Origin: Aphrophora alni
Lineage: Eukaryota; Arthropoda; Insecta; Hemiptera; Aphrophoridae
DNA length: 64,000 nt
Reading direction: 5' to 3'
Assembly (NCBI GenBank): GCA_963513935.1
Contig: OY740772.1
Span: 106,489,797 to 106,553,796, forward strand
Program-made: the position numbers and the translations under genes
The notes under the pieces: model-generated
The model's database searches: none
The model's input: only the letters and a program-made list of their open reading frames with translations
What the model was told of the DNA's origin: nothing
In this document: positions 1-10,379 of the stretch, in pieces
Layout of the letters: every line of letters starts with the position of its first letter
Numbering within the stretch: position 1 is the first letter of the stretch

Positions 1-314
1 CTTCTCTACCCTTCCTGCTCTTTCCTTCCTAGTGTTCATGTCTCACCTCCATAAGTGACAACTAATCTAATGAGGATATTTTAGATTGTCATTGTTTTAA
101 TAATTGTTTGTAGTGTATGTAAGAGTCATTTAATTCTCTTAAATACATTATCTTTTTATTTAATTTCGTTAATTACCATTTAATTTTATTGTCATTTAAT
201 TATCTTATTTTTAGAAGAAACGAGCTTAAGTTTAGCAATACATCCTAATAGAATTTGTAATTAATATTGTACGTTGAAGATTTGTATTTTATTGTCGTCT
301 CCAACCATCTTGTC
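1..314. other. AT-rich sequence, nothing recognised
   Basis: No open frame, repeat or RNA motif that I can support. The first ~50 bases are pyrimidine-rich; the rest is ordinary AT-rich spacer leading into the telomere-type array. Confidence 0.5.
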
Positions 315-464
315 TAACCTAACCTAACCTAACCTAACCTAACCTAACCTAACCTAACCTAACCCAACCTAACCTAACTTAACCTAACTTAACCTAACCT
401 AACCTAACCTAACCTAACCTAACCTAACCTAACCTAACCTAACCTAACCTAACCTAACCTAACC
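315..464 (-). repeat. Interstitial telomere-type array (CCTAA)n, about 30 units
   Basis: About 150 bp of CCTAA units, nearly perfect, with a few single-base variants (CCCAA, CTTAA). The complement, TTAGG, is the canonical insect telomere repeat. The array sits between two near-identical 13-bp copies of AACCATCT(T/C)GTCT, at 303-315 and 461-473. This suggests insertion or break repair at an internal site rather than a chromosome end. Unique sequence continues on both sides. Confidence 0.9.
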
Positions 465-489
465 ATCTCGTCTCTTCACCAAAGAACCA

Positions 490-757
490 TAACTCCCACA
501 GGGGATGATCTATAGTGAGTAAGGGCTTGGAAATTCCTAGGGATCTAACTGCATCTACCTTTTTCATGTAGTCTTTGGTTAGATCTCATTTATCTTTCTT
601 GTTAGATCTCTATTGACTAACTCTTATTCTTTTCCGACCCTGGTGGTATTAGAGTAATCGTAAGCTATTGGTGTTTAATTTATGTTTTTTTTTTCCTTTC
701 ATTTTTGTAACACGATTATAACCGAGAGGTTTTTCGCCTTTAAAGAACAAGGAACTA
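490..757 (+). repeat. Family A dispersed repeat, near full length
   Basis: First copy of a ~250-bp non-coding repeat seen at least 14 times in both orientations. Its landmarks, in order, are 'AGTGAGTACGGTCTTGGCAA', 'AAGGGATCCTAAC', 'TTTTTCATGTAGTCTTGGG', 'GTTAGATCCC', 'CTTGACCAACTCTTGTTC', 'CCGACCCTGACGCTATTAG', a T-rich run, and 'GACCGAGAGGTTTTT'. No coding capacity. GGGTTAGATCCC weakly resembles a Pol III B box, but one base is missing and I see no convincing A box or poly-A tail, so the class (SINE, MITE or other) is open. Confidence 0.75.
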
Positions 758-984
758 AAATTAACATATTAATTTCTAACACTCCATATTTCTAAACCCT
801 CTTCCCTTCTACCATCCACTTTGAATTATATTCAGTGAAATTACTACACGCCCTTTCTTTATCTAACAAAGCGAACCAAGTATTTTAACGAATTTGGCAT
901 TTTTACACTTCAATATAGGTGCAAGTAATTTTGTTTTACAAGTTTAAGTGTCATCCTTTTCCGAGCAATTTTTGTTTTTTTTCC

Positions 985-1425
985 TATTCTAATGCTATAG
1001 TAGTCAAGAGGTAAGGGGTATTTATTTCATGTTCTTTTGTTCGGATACAATCTTGTTGAGCACTGTGGTGAAATTCACAATAATAATTTGAATTTGCCCC
1101 TAACCACAATCACTGGAACTTAATAAAACACAATTATCTGATTGATTGTTCTTTATTAATTATATCCACTTAATGCCCTGATGTACATTTCGATAACAAG
1201 ATTTAGTTTATAAGCAAGACCCTCCGATGATGATAACCATGTTATCGAAATGTACATCAGGGCATTAAGTGGATATAATTAATAAAGAACAATCAATCAG
1301 ATAATTGTGTTTTATTAAGTTCCAGTGATTGTGGTTAGGGGCAAATTCAAATTATTATTCTTTTGTTCGGTTTTGTTTCTTTTTTATAAAGCAACGATGA
1401 CGGAAAGTTTTTTGCTTCTTAGTAA
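985..1425 (+). repeat. Family A fragment split by an insertion
   Basis: The 3' half of family A is present at 985-1044 and resumes at 1371-1425 (ATAAAG..GATGACGGAAAGTTTTTT). The bases between are a fold-back insertion flanked by 13-bp duplications of repeat sequence. Removing it restores a continuous family A copy. Confidence 0.75.
1045..1370. mobile_element. Fold-back insertion with 119-bp inverted arms
   Basis: Arms 1079-1197 and 1241-1359 are inverted copies with no mismatch that I can find, separated by a 43-bp loop. The element is bounded by the 13-bp direct repeat TTCTTTTGTTCGG (1032-1044 and 1358-1370), a good target-site duplication lying in a family A repeat. A 34-bp unpaired segment lies at the left end. 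No open frame. The second TSD copy overlaps the tip of the right arm by two bases. Confidence 0.8.
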
Positions 1426-2680
1426 CAAGAAGAAAAAAATACACATAGTACTGTACGTAATGACAGTGATATCCTTTTAGAATTTGAGGGTGTGCGGTCA
1501 CTTTATTCTTTACCAGCCAAGATCAAGAAATTGTCAGATGTATCGTTGAAGACATTGTCATTTGTACGATCACATCTTCCTTTCTGGACACATCAAGTTG
1601 TTAATTGATTTGTATAAAATCTAATGTTGCGAGTCTCGATTTAGCATGTTTCATAAGTTCCATACAAGATCTGGAAATAAATAGTACCTAGATACAATGA
1701 GGGTATAAAGAATAGTGGTACTGATAGACTCTGATAGTTAATAATCAGTTAAAATTGAACTCATTTAAAAACGCAGTATCATGATCCGTAATTATTCTCA
1801 TTACTCAAGAATGTAATAATATTAATGCACAGGTTTTTCCTAAGTTTTCGTCACTGACAAGTTTAGATAAACGGTGGAGAGTGCCAACTCAGAATATTGC
1901 GCCATTCGCCCCTTTAATTAAAGGAAATTACAGGTAGTACGCAAAAAGGTGAAATATTAATAATTATGTTTTTTATAGGTAAGGGAAATGATCCTTTTTA
2001 AGTATTCACATATTTATTGCGGAAAAATACCTAGCAAAGAAAGAATAAGTTAATGTTACTTTTATGCGTTGTACATGCTAATTATTTTGATGTATCGACG
2101 ATAAAATAAATGGATTAACAACCCAAAATGCTTAATATTATTAACTGTTCTTTTTACGAATGGATAAAAGCCAACGGACCAACTTTTTACATCTCGATGC
2201 CAAGTAAAAATATCACAGCTAACGGGATAATATTTTACCATGGTTGGATAGCAACACGACCAATTTATAGTGGTAAGGATAAAGTATTATATACTTTTAC
2301 AAGGGAGCAAAATGTTCTTTGTATAAGGTTTTCAGAAGTTGCACATAACCCACTTGTGTGTGACTCAAATATGTGAAGATTTGAATCTTTTTAATGTCAT
2401 ATTTCTTGGTGTAGTCTCAAAGTTACAACCTATAAGTCTTTACTGAGTTCAGAATTTGCCTATAGAGGAGCTCTGCGACTGATTGATGGCTGAACAAGCG
2501 GTATATTTTCCTGAACTTTATTTCCAACTCCTCTCTTTTCTTTACATAAATTCCATATTGTTATTTTATTATAAATTATCTCAACTTTATTTTATATTAT
2601 TTTCGACTTGTACTGCAGTACCAAACATTTTATGTTTATTTATTTTTGTGAAATATGTATCAGTGTGTTGTGTAAACGTG
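1426..2680. other. AT-rich spacer, no supported gene
   Basis: An 82-codon open frame at 2128-2376 (+) has no motif that I recognise and no neighbouring exon evidence, so I treat it as chance. Otherwise AT-rich sequence without visible structure. Confidence 0.4.
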
Positions 2681-2683
2681 TTG

Positions 2684-2730
2684 TTTCATCTGATGATGGT
2701 ATATGTTATACCGAAACAGCTGTAATGAAA
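2684..2730 (+). ncRNA. Hammerhead-ribozyme-like motif
   Basis: All conserved pieces of a type I-like hammerhead occur in order. Stem I strand TTTCAT (2684-2689), core CTGATGA (2690-2696), one extra T, stem II GGTATA/TATACC around a TGT loop (2698-2712), core GAA (2713-2715), palindromic stem III ACAGCTGT (2716-2723), predicted cleavage nucleotide A2724, then ATGAAA (2725-2730), fully complementary to the first stem I strand. Such short-stem-III hammerheads are known from terminal repeats of Penelope-like elements. The unpaired T between core and stem II is a departure from the canonical fold, so activity is uncertain. Confidence 0.6.
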
Positions 2731-2764
2731 TATTAATAAATAATTACTAAACACAAGATTGCTA

Positions 2765-3165
2765 AGACGTAAGTAATTTAGTAATAAACTTTTCTTTACA
2801 GTTCAGCTTTGAGTCAGTATCATTCCCAAATATTTGACTTCATTTTTATACGGAATAATTTTGGGATTAATTAAAGAGGCTAATCATGTGACCCTCCAAT
2901 TAACAGTTTTCGTAGGTCGATTTAGATTTGTTATGCTTTATCCTCTATTCCAGGCCCAAAGATTCAATTTCTGGATGATTTTTGGAGCTTTACAGTTTCT
3001 CCAGTAGCCAGTACAGTGGTATCATTTCTAAAAGAACCTCTTATTGTTTCTTTGTCATTTGAATACAGCGGATACAACACTGGTCCGAGAACACTTCCTT
3101 GTGGAACACCGGCTGAGGTTTTCTTAAAATCAGAATATTCTATCCCATCTTTAACACGAAAAATC
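2765..3165 (-). pseudogene. Jockey-type LINE reverse transcriptase fragment
   Basis: Reverse-strand translation in pieces gives the RT box GVPQGSVLGPVLYPLY (near 3110-3060), then a degraded 'NDTTVLATGET' in place of FADDTA.LT.GET, and further along VKYLGM followed after a frameshift by DSKLNCKEK. Order and spacing match the palm and thumb of Jockey-clade reverse transcriptases such as the better preserved copy at 20.3-21.7 kb. The catalytic FADD pair is eroded here (ND), and stops and frameshifts break the frame. It is a dead fragment with both ends missing. Confidence 0.75.
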
Positions 3166-3897
3166 TACAAAAAAAAGAGATAATTAATTTATAATACTAT
3201 ACTTAGTATATTTTAAAGTCTTATATTTTTATAATTGAAATATGTTATCGAATCTTACTAGCAAATCTATTAAAAATTGTAGTATGCCACCAAGTCATTG
3301 CTTAGTATGTCTAATATAAGTACAAGGCTGTTAGGAGAATCGTAATACGTTATTTATTCACAAACGCATATTATTTATACCAAACAAATTAAATTATGTT
3401 GACTTCATAATTAATTTATATCTTAAAAATTGAAAACAGTTTTGTAAATATAATCTGAATAAACATAAATTAATTTCTCTACCAATGTTGTTAATCTTAA
3501 TTTTGTGTTACAAATTATTTTTTAAATGATAAATAAACATAATTATTTATTAACTCGTTAAACAAAATAAAGATAAATAAATTACAGTCATGTTAAATTA
3601 CAGCTGTTTTGGAAGATACGTTACTAATTTACAGGATACAATCTCCACCTTTAAATTTAATTAAAGTCTAAAACAAACATTTTGTAAATATCAAGGCTAT
3701 GTTTGCCAAGAATAATCAACTAGAGTTTGGAGAACCAGTTTTTCGTTCCCTGAAAAGTTTTAAATAGAAAAATAGTGTTGACTGTTTTAATTGTTTATAT
3801 GTAAAAAGTGTTGTGGTGGAAAGAAATTCACTACGACATTGTTGTATATCAGTTTTACGATAATTAAATTGTAACTAAGTTGATGGTGTTAACATGA
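3166..3897. other. AT-rich spacer
   Basis: Very AT-rich; no coding, repeat-array or RNA signal seen. Confidence 0.4.
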
Positions 3898-4160
3898 TAC
3901 TTACCCAGTCCCATAATGCAATATAATACAAGCAAATCCTCAAATGTAAAGACCAAAAGTTGGTTTCTTGGGCCTTGTAAGACATGTTATATTGTATTAA
4001 TAGACGACGGTCTTACCCAGTAGGCTAATTTTTATGACAGTTATTACATAGGTTTTTTCAATTTCGTAATTATTGGGCTGGGTAGATGTGTACATATTAA
4101 ACAGATTGCTTTGTAGAATGCAGTTGACGTAGTCCCATAAAACCCCATGTTGGAATCAAG
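3898..4160 (+). repeat. Family B dispersed repeat, 5' part
   Basis: Partial copy of a ~550-600 bp non-coding repeat. It begins with TACTTACCCAG.CC..ATCAT, then AATACAAGCAGAT, 'CAAAAGTTGGTTTCTTGGG', 'AAATGTTAAATTGTATT' and 'CGTAATTGTGTATATCACT'. Other copies lie at 24.7, 26.4, 48.7, 49.0, 49.8/52.9, 56.2 and 62.7 kb, and a tandem form at 27.6-29.1 kb. It encodes nothing recognisable. Confidence 0.7.
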
Positions 4161-4346
4161 TCCCACCATATCTACTGTCATAAATATTAAAATTTTTCAA
4201 TCAAATCATATAGATTCAACCGATTTTGAGATATTCAATATAGGACAGAATATAAGGTTTAGTTCTTTTACCTATACCATAGACGCCAAGATAGTGAGAA
4301 ATACATTTTGATTGATTAAGCTTTGAATTTGTGGTATTTCCTTTAT

Positions 4347-4567
4347 TGTTTAATGATGAAAAACCTCTCGGTCAATATTGTCTTATAAAATAAAGTAATA
4401 AGAAGAAAAGAGGATAAAAAAACTACTCTTAGCCCTAGTAAAGTCTAATATAGTATCATGGTCGATAAAGAATTTGTTAAGAGAGAGACCTGATAGGAAA
4501 GATGATAGAGAGGGATAACTCAAGATTATGTTACAACATATGTAGATACAACTTGGTTTCTTAGGAT
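4347..4567 (-). repeat. Family A copy, reverse orientation
   Basis: Reads in reverse from AAAACCTCTCGGTC through GAGAGAGACCTGATAGGAA to GTGTAGATCC-like sequence; diverged but collinear with family A. Confidence 0.7.
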
Positions 4568-4689
4568 TACTACTGTCGTAAGGTTGTTTTGTGTTTTTAA
4601 AAACCTTCCACAGAACGCGTTTTTCGCTGAAACACTCTTAAATAAATGAGTTGATTTTACGATCTCACCACACATAAAGGAAGAAAGTT

Positions 4690-5340
4690 CGTTCCTCTCA
4701 CATTTAGTTGAAATGATTGTTCAGGAAACATAACTCTACAAACAGTACAATCACCCTAAAGAGTAAGTTTACTCATATGCAACCTGATGTATACACATCG
4801 CATTACCTCATCATACCCTTTACCAGCCTACTACCTGGTCTTACATCTGTTCTTAATTCCCTGTACCTCAGTAGTTTCCTGCATTTATCACCTGATTTAA
4901 TCGACGTCTTGGAATGTCTACTCTCATAGAGAGAGTACACCCATTGCTACCAACTCTTGTGGTTCCTCGTTCCGGAGTATCTAAAAGTCAACACCCTTTT
5001 CCTTTCCGCTTCCAGTCTGTGTTGCACATCGCACTACTCTGATATTCCTTCCGGGTTAACTCTAATACCCAACATTCCATAGAAGCTATCACTGCAGCCA
5101 CGTATCTGTCCATCCTCTCCAGGTTCACTGGTATGGTACTGTACCCATTCCTGTAACGATTTTCTCTTAACAGCATCCAGCTGTAGCTTTCTTCTTCAGA
5201 GTAACATCCATCTACGACAAGTCCAACAGTAGCTTCATTGCCACAGCTGTTTGGATGTCATAGTCTCTGTCGTAAAAAGAACTGTCAATCTTTCTAGCTT
5301 ACTACTTAAGTTCCTCGACTGGATTTGCTGTCACTACACT
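4690..5340. other. Less AT-rich block with an unrecognised minus-strand open frame
   Basis: This ~650-bp block is visibly richer in G+C than its surroundings. The reverse strand is open from about 5245 to 4988, and the product (GNEATVGLVVDGCYSEEESY, then an Arg/Glu-rich tail ending WKRKGKGC) has protein-like composition. I recognise no domain. It could be an exon fragment, a retropseudogene or part of an unknown transposon; it lacks a convincing start and I see no splice evidence. Confidence 0.3.
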
Positions 5341-5401
5341 ATGGAGAATCTTGGATATGATAAATTGTGTAAAATTATTTTAGTTTTTCTTTTTTAACAT
5401 C

Positions 5402-5640
5402 AGCGCCTTCAGAGGCTCAAATTACTAAGTAAGGTCAAGACAATTCCGAAGTAGATTAACTAGATCTACATATTTTTTCATGTAGTGTTGGGTTAAATTG
5501 ATCTCTTTAATCATTCCGATTAGGTCTCTCTTGACCAATTCTTGTTATTTCTATGGGAGCAATCAAGAGCTAGGGGAGTCTTTTATTTATGCTCTTTTTT
5601 TATTTATAATGATTACCGAGATATTTTTTTGCCTTTAAGT
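5402..5640 (+). repeat. Family A copy
   Basis: Collinear with family A: TTTTTTCATGTAGTGTTGGG, then TAGGTCTCTCTTGACCAATT, then TTACCGAGATATTTTTTTGC at the 3' end. Confidence 0.75.
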
Positions 5641-6262
5641 AACAGACAAAAATGAACATCTGCTGTTTTCCATTTATTTTAGGTGAGAAAGTTATTATCT
5701 AGCCTAAACAAAAAGTTAAATATCTAAATCTTTGTTAAGTAATAAAATAACAAAATAAATGTATTTCTTAAAAAAAATCATAAATATATTTCTATCTAAA
5801 GAAACAAAATCTACAGTTGTAGTTTTAAATATACGTTTCCTGACAGTTAATTGCTTAAAATTAAATAAATATAAATGTTATTTTACACAGTTATTGTTGT
5901 TACATAACGTATACCACCCAGACTTAGCTGCCTTCTATTCTGATCTGTTGAGAATTAGATCTACGTCTGACACGACGACATGACGTCACACAGTTTCAAA
6001 TGTTAATCTTAACACAGTCTTTGTACTACTAAATGCCAAGTGCTAGCCCAATATCCATTCATAGACTGGTGAAATGAAATAACTACCCTACATGACGTGT
6101 TGATGGTGAAGATAAAATTATGCTTTTGAAAGAAAGTCAGTTTAGACTCTTTTAATTTTAAGATAATAATATATTTTTACCCTCTAATCTGATCTAATAA
6201 ATTTATTGAAATATATGTGAACGCCATCAATATATTTCACAATATCTTTTGATGTACACGCA
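5641..6262. other. AT-rich spacer
   Basis: Short chance open frames only (for example 74 codons at 5759-5983). No domain or repeat identified. Confidence 0.4.
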
Positions 6263-6290
6263 TACAGGGTGATTAAAAATTGCAGTGCGA
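6263..6290 (+). mobile_element. Single mariner-like terminal repeat
   Basis: TA followed by CAGGGTGATTAAAAATTGCA. A close match in opposite orientation lies at 45841-45867 (CAGGGTGATTCAAAAATGCA next to TA). TA target plus CAGGGTG start is typical of Tc1/mariner ends. The opposite end of this element was not found nearby. Confidence 0.5.
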
Positions 6291-7395
6291 CATTGCGGAA
6301 GCTGATTTTAGAGGATAAATTAATGTTTCGTTTTCTGTCTGTCAGTATATAATATACTGAGTGAAGATTTAGTATACGCATGATTTACAACAAACTAAGA
6401 AAGTGTAAAAAATATGAATTACCTAAGCCGAATACAGAAGCTTTCAAAATTTATTATGCGTATACGGCCTCCAAGATATTTAATTGTTTACAGGTGAAAA
6501 TTAGCTCTATCACCTTTCCAAATAAATTCATACAATAAGTTTTATAATGGTTATGTCTTAAGGAAGAAGTGGAAACTCTGTTTTTATACAATAACTAACA
6601 AAATTAATATTTACATCTTGCCATACACAAATTTGAAATCAAAACAAGGTAAAATCTTATTTATTTCGTCTTTACATGCGTCTACCATTTTTCTGACACA
6701 TCCTTCGATGGTAACCCCAAAACAGGAATTCTTCCTTTGGGGTACCTAATTCTATTATTAATAACACGTAATGAGGGGCGAATATATCTCTAAACTTCTG
6801 TTAAACATCTTACCCTATTTGATTTTACTTAATTTTTTTAATAAACATAGGTGTTTTGCTATTCTAATGAACATGTTTATTTCTGTATAGGTTTGTATGT
6901 TGTGTATTGTCGGAACCCTGTTTTATAATTTAAATATGTGGTGGAATTCAATAAATAATAATAAAAAAATTATTAAAATACTTTTCCTCTTTTAATGAAA
7001 ATCCGAATTTACTCGTATATATATTTTTTTAAATTCTGTATTATAAAAAAAAACATAATTTTTAGTTATTGTCTCTAACACTTAATATTAGCCTTAACCA
7101 AGTTATTATGATGATTGTTAATTATAATATTATAATCCATTACCAAGAAATGTACCAAAAAATGAAAATATTTCTCCTAATAGTTTTAAAATAGCAAATG
7201 GTATATTAATATTAATTTCAATATTTTATTGTTTATTTGTATTTTCTTCGTTATAATTTGAACTACAGAAAACATTTTTAAAAAAACGAATCGGAATGAG
7301 TCAAGAGAAATAAACAAAGGAACGCAAAATATCGTTAATAGTTATCTGAGGTCCATGATCTGAGTATGTTATTCAAGACACGATGGTCCAGAATA
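6291..7395. other. AT-rich spacer, possible degenerate mariner interior
   Basis: Contains 'GGCCTCCAAGATATTTAATT', of a kind seen in subterminal parts of insect mariner elements, but no readable transposase. Confidence 0.3.
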
Positions 7396-7640
7396 GTGAG
7401 AGAATCTTATGGAACGAGCTAAGGAAGACCAGTAAGAGTAAAAATTAAGAAAATGGAAAGCTAAGGATGAGGTTGTGGTACAGGCTAAGGAATGAAATCC
7501 CCAAGAACACAGGAGAGGACGGCCAAGGATGACATTGAAACCAACAGTGTAGAGGGAGTTGAGATTGTCGAGGAAGACCTGGAGAGAAGTGAAAGTAATG
7601 TCGTCAGAATGGGTACGATAGAGGTCTTTCCTTTCTTCCT
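7396..7640 (+). pseudogene. LINE polyprotein C-terminal fragment
   Basis: Forward-strand pieces read LRMRLWYRLRNE.PKNTG, then GRGRPRMTLK, then in another frame VEIVEEDLER. This is the familiar order of LINE C-termini (RLRW.GHV.R, then a RGRP..RW block, then an acidic helix). Frame changes between the blocks show decay. No RT palm motif precedes it. A similar relic lies at 45.5-45.8 kb. Confidence 0.55.
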
Positions 7641-7784
7641 TATGTTCCTTGGAGGAATAATAAGTCATGTACAAGTATTTACGATTTACTAGTTATCAAA
7701 ATTGAAAACCAGAAAATGTATTTAAACTAGTAACATCCAATTACATCTTAATACGCCTAATAATAAGTCATTTATATCTACTAG

Positions 7785-8000
7785 CACCTCAGGTGCTTGA
7801 TATAATGAGTACGGGTTTGGGAATACCGAGGGCACAAACCAGAATATACACTTAGTCATCAGTTAGATTCCTCTTCTGACCAACTCTTGTTCTTTTCAGA
7901 CCCTGACGCTATTAGAGTATTGCGTGGATAAGAGTCTTCAGTTTATCTTCTTTTTCTTCATTAGGCGATGATGACTGAAAAGTTTTTTTCCCTATTAAAC
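7785..8000 (+). repeat. Family A copy
   Basis: Matches family A from CCTCAGGTGCTTGATATAAT through CTGACCAACTCTTGTTCTTT to GATGACTGAAAAGTTTTTTT. Confidence 0.75.
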
Positions 8001-8067
8001 AAAAAGATAATATACACATTTCTACAAGTATTGTATTTCATTATGAGTTATAGACACAAGTATACTC

Positions 8068-8070
<3 letters not shown>

Positions 8071-8098
<28 letters not shown>

Positions 8099-8660
8099 AA
8101 TAACCAAACTATGTAATGACCCCAAGCGGGTTATGTGGACATTAGATGTGCATCCTACCATTAAGAGCCTTACTTACTTCAACAGCTATATAGTGTGCAA
8201 TTAAATTAATCTACCGTTGCAAGGCAACTTGCACAGTAAAGAAATATTACCCAACTAAAATAAAGTATTTGTCAACCGAGAAATATTGTTACTTCGTAGC
8301 TGTTATAATAAGGTAAAGAAGTTAAGGGTTACAAGAAAGCCTTGAAACACAATAACAACTACAAGGTTTATCCAAACGTAAAAAGGAGGACCCACAAGTG
8401 TCACCATCTTATTTGGGGACATCGTACCGTTATTTTTGAATTTTTTTGTAGATTATTGTAATTTAGACTTTCCTGAATACAGTATCTTTATTTTGTTTCT
8501 ATGACAATTCTAACCTGGCAAAACATGAATTTTGAAAATAGTTTGCTCGCAAATTACAATTGTTAGTAAACAGCTCTACACTTACAAGTTGTTTTGATGA
8601 GTACATTATATTTTATATTATTTTCAAGGATTCATGAAATAATTCTGTTTCTTGTGTTGG
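8071..8660 (-). repeat. Poly-T tract and possible retroposon 3' end
   Basis: A ~28-base T run (8071-8098) is followed by moderately complex sequence with no frame I can assign. Read on the minus strand it looks like a 3' end with a poly-A tail, so an unrecognised retroposon is plausible. No target duplication found. Confidence 0.3.
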
Positions 8661-8684
8661 CTAGGTTAGGTTAGGTTAGGTTAG
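8660..8684 (+). repeat. Short (TTAGG)n tract
   Basis: About four to five telomere-type units in TTAGG orientation, opposite to the 315-464 array, in AT-rich sequence. Confidence 0.8.
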
Positions 8685-8699
8685 TGTAAGTGGATTTTT

Positions 8700-9190
8700 T
8701 CATTTATATATTTCTCAAATAAACAGTTTTTATCTTTAAATGCGTTTCCTGAAAAAACAACTTTTTCATAACAAATGTTCCTTTTTCTCAGGAACCGTTA
8801 GAGCTATTAACTTCAAATTTTTACTGGATTTGTACCTTATGTATATGTACTTACTTAACCAGGATAATGTACATGCTCTTAAAAATAGAAAATAAAAAAT
8901 GTTTTCGTGCAAAAATATTTTAAAAAAAATTGATTAAAATAAATATTTAAAATACAAGAACATAAAAATATATAATAAATCTTTTGGTTACACAGCTTTA
9001 TAACCGTATGAAGTAAAACCACTGAAAATTGCAAGCATGTACCTCATGTAATATCTGAGAAAAAGAAACATAAAGTTGGCCAATTTAACATGGCGAAGAT
9101 AGGGGGTATGATGTCCCCTTAAAGGCTTTATATGTTTCACTGAATCTACTGTTGTAAAATAGATACGTTTATACACAGATACAATTTTCC
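8700..9190. other. AT-rich spacer
   Basis: A 62-codon minus-strand open frame (8988-9176) looks like chance. Nothing else recognised. Confidence 0.4.
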
Positions 9191-9191
9191 C

Positions 9192-9320
9192 TGTTGTTTA
9201 AAAATGAAAAATCTTTCGGTTGGAAAAGAACAAGAGTTTGTCAAGAGAGACCTGATAGTAAATATGAAAGGAGGGATTTAACCCAATACCATGTGCAGAA
9301 ATGTAGATTCATCTATGCAT
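9192..9320 (-). repeat. Family A fragment, reverse orientation
   Basis: AAAAATCTTTCGGTT, then AGAGTTTGTCAAGAGAGACC and GATAGTAAATATGAAAGGAG; the distal part is missing. Confidence 0.65.
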
Positions 9321-9433
9321 AGTTTACCGCTGAAGGATGTACACAGATATAATGATTTATCTAAACAGACACATAGTTATTATATTATCATGACAATTAA
9401 TTGCCCTAGAGGTACCTGTATGTTTTTAAGGTA

Positions 9434-9697
9434 TTGGTAGAGTTTTATAACAAAATAGGGTCAATAAATAATTATTACAGAAGACGGGATTGTGTAAACA
9501 GGAAAATAGTAGGTGTACTGCTCAAAACTAAATTAACAGATTTTATAAATTCATTTATGTTTAGAGGGGGGAGGAATATTCAATATATTACCAGTACTGA
9601 AGAAAAAAAACTTGATTCAGTTTTCAAAATCCGTAAAAATTTGGCTATATTCAATGCACAACATCGAACTAATTTTAAAGTGAGACTTATAGTCTAG
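9434..9697 (+). other. Unrecognised 87-codon open frame, possibly coding-derived
   Basis: The product is basic and of balanced composition, with an RRRDC segment, 'RGGRN' mid-protein and a C-terminal 'HRTNFKVRLIV'. It looks more protein-like than the chance frames around it, and TTATTACAG at 9472-9480 could serve as a splice acceptor. I recognise no family. It lies just upstream of a Penelope-type terminal palindrome, but I cannot link the two. Could be a transposon relic, an exon or chance. Confidence 0.2.
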
Positions 9698-9986
9698 GTC
9701 TATTGATGATGTCCTGGAGTGTATGTTTTGTATAGATATGTGTGTTTGTACGGGTGAAGTTATCGTTTTCTTTCTTCTTTTTTTCGTGAAATTCAGTCTT
9801 GATGTTTGTTTTTAATTTTTAAGGAATCAATTACACTTTCTCTTTCTTTGTTATCCCTTAAATTTATAGACTTAAAATTATCGATGGTAAATCCTATGCA
9901 GGCTTATGTGCCTAAGGATTACTTATGCTTCACATATTAAGAAATGTACCATTATGTTTGCTTATAGCCCAACTGGATTTTAATAA

Positions 9987-10367
9987 TTAATTACTATTTA
10001 ATTACCTTGTATTGAGGTAACTATTTGTCAATCATTTTCAAATATAAAAACACATAGAAACACTTAACGACACATATTAATTCACGTTTAAAAAACACGA
10101 TTAAAAACACACATATACGGACGACGCGCGTTGTCAGTGACCGTTCTCGTTGACTCACGATCGTCAATAATTCACGATCGTATATGTGTGTTTTTAATCG
10201 TGTTTTTTAAATGTGAATTAATATATGTCGTTAAGTGTTTCTATGTGTTTTTATATTTGAAAATGACTGAAAAATAGTTGAAACGCGTCATATAAGATAG
10301 TGTAAACTACGAGTAAGGATTGTTCGACGGTAACACCTCAATACAAGGTAATTAAATAGTAATTAAG
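9987..10367 (+). mobile_element. Penelope-type terminal palindrome
   Basis: Two nested inverted pairs. An outer 32-bp pair (9987-10018 and 10336-10367) appears exact; an inner ~90-bp pair (about 10029-10119 and 10179-10270) is near-perfect around a GC-richer centre. To the right, GAAACGCGTCAT..AGTGTAAACTACGA..TTGTTCGACGG aligns with the 3' end of the Penelope-like element at 41.15 kb (GAAACGCGTAGTGTAAACTAC..GTTGCATGACGGG). A degenerate hammerhead-like string (CTGAAAAATAGTTGAAACG) lies at 10267-10285. Likely a solo terminal structure of that element group. Confidence 0.55.
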
Positions 10368-10379
10368 AAATGTATTGAG

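Noticed and set aside
490..757. Family A as a classical tRNA-derived SINE
   Set aside because: The B-box-like GGGTTAGATCCC lacks one position, no A box is convincing, and no A-rich tail or consistent TSD is seen.
2128..2376. 82-codon open frame as a small protein
   Set aside because: No signal peptide, motif or supporting context; lengths like this are expected by chance across 64 kb.
7369..7674. 101-codon minus-strand open frame
   Set aside because: It is the shadow of the LINE C-terminal relic readable on the plus strand.
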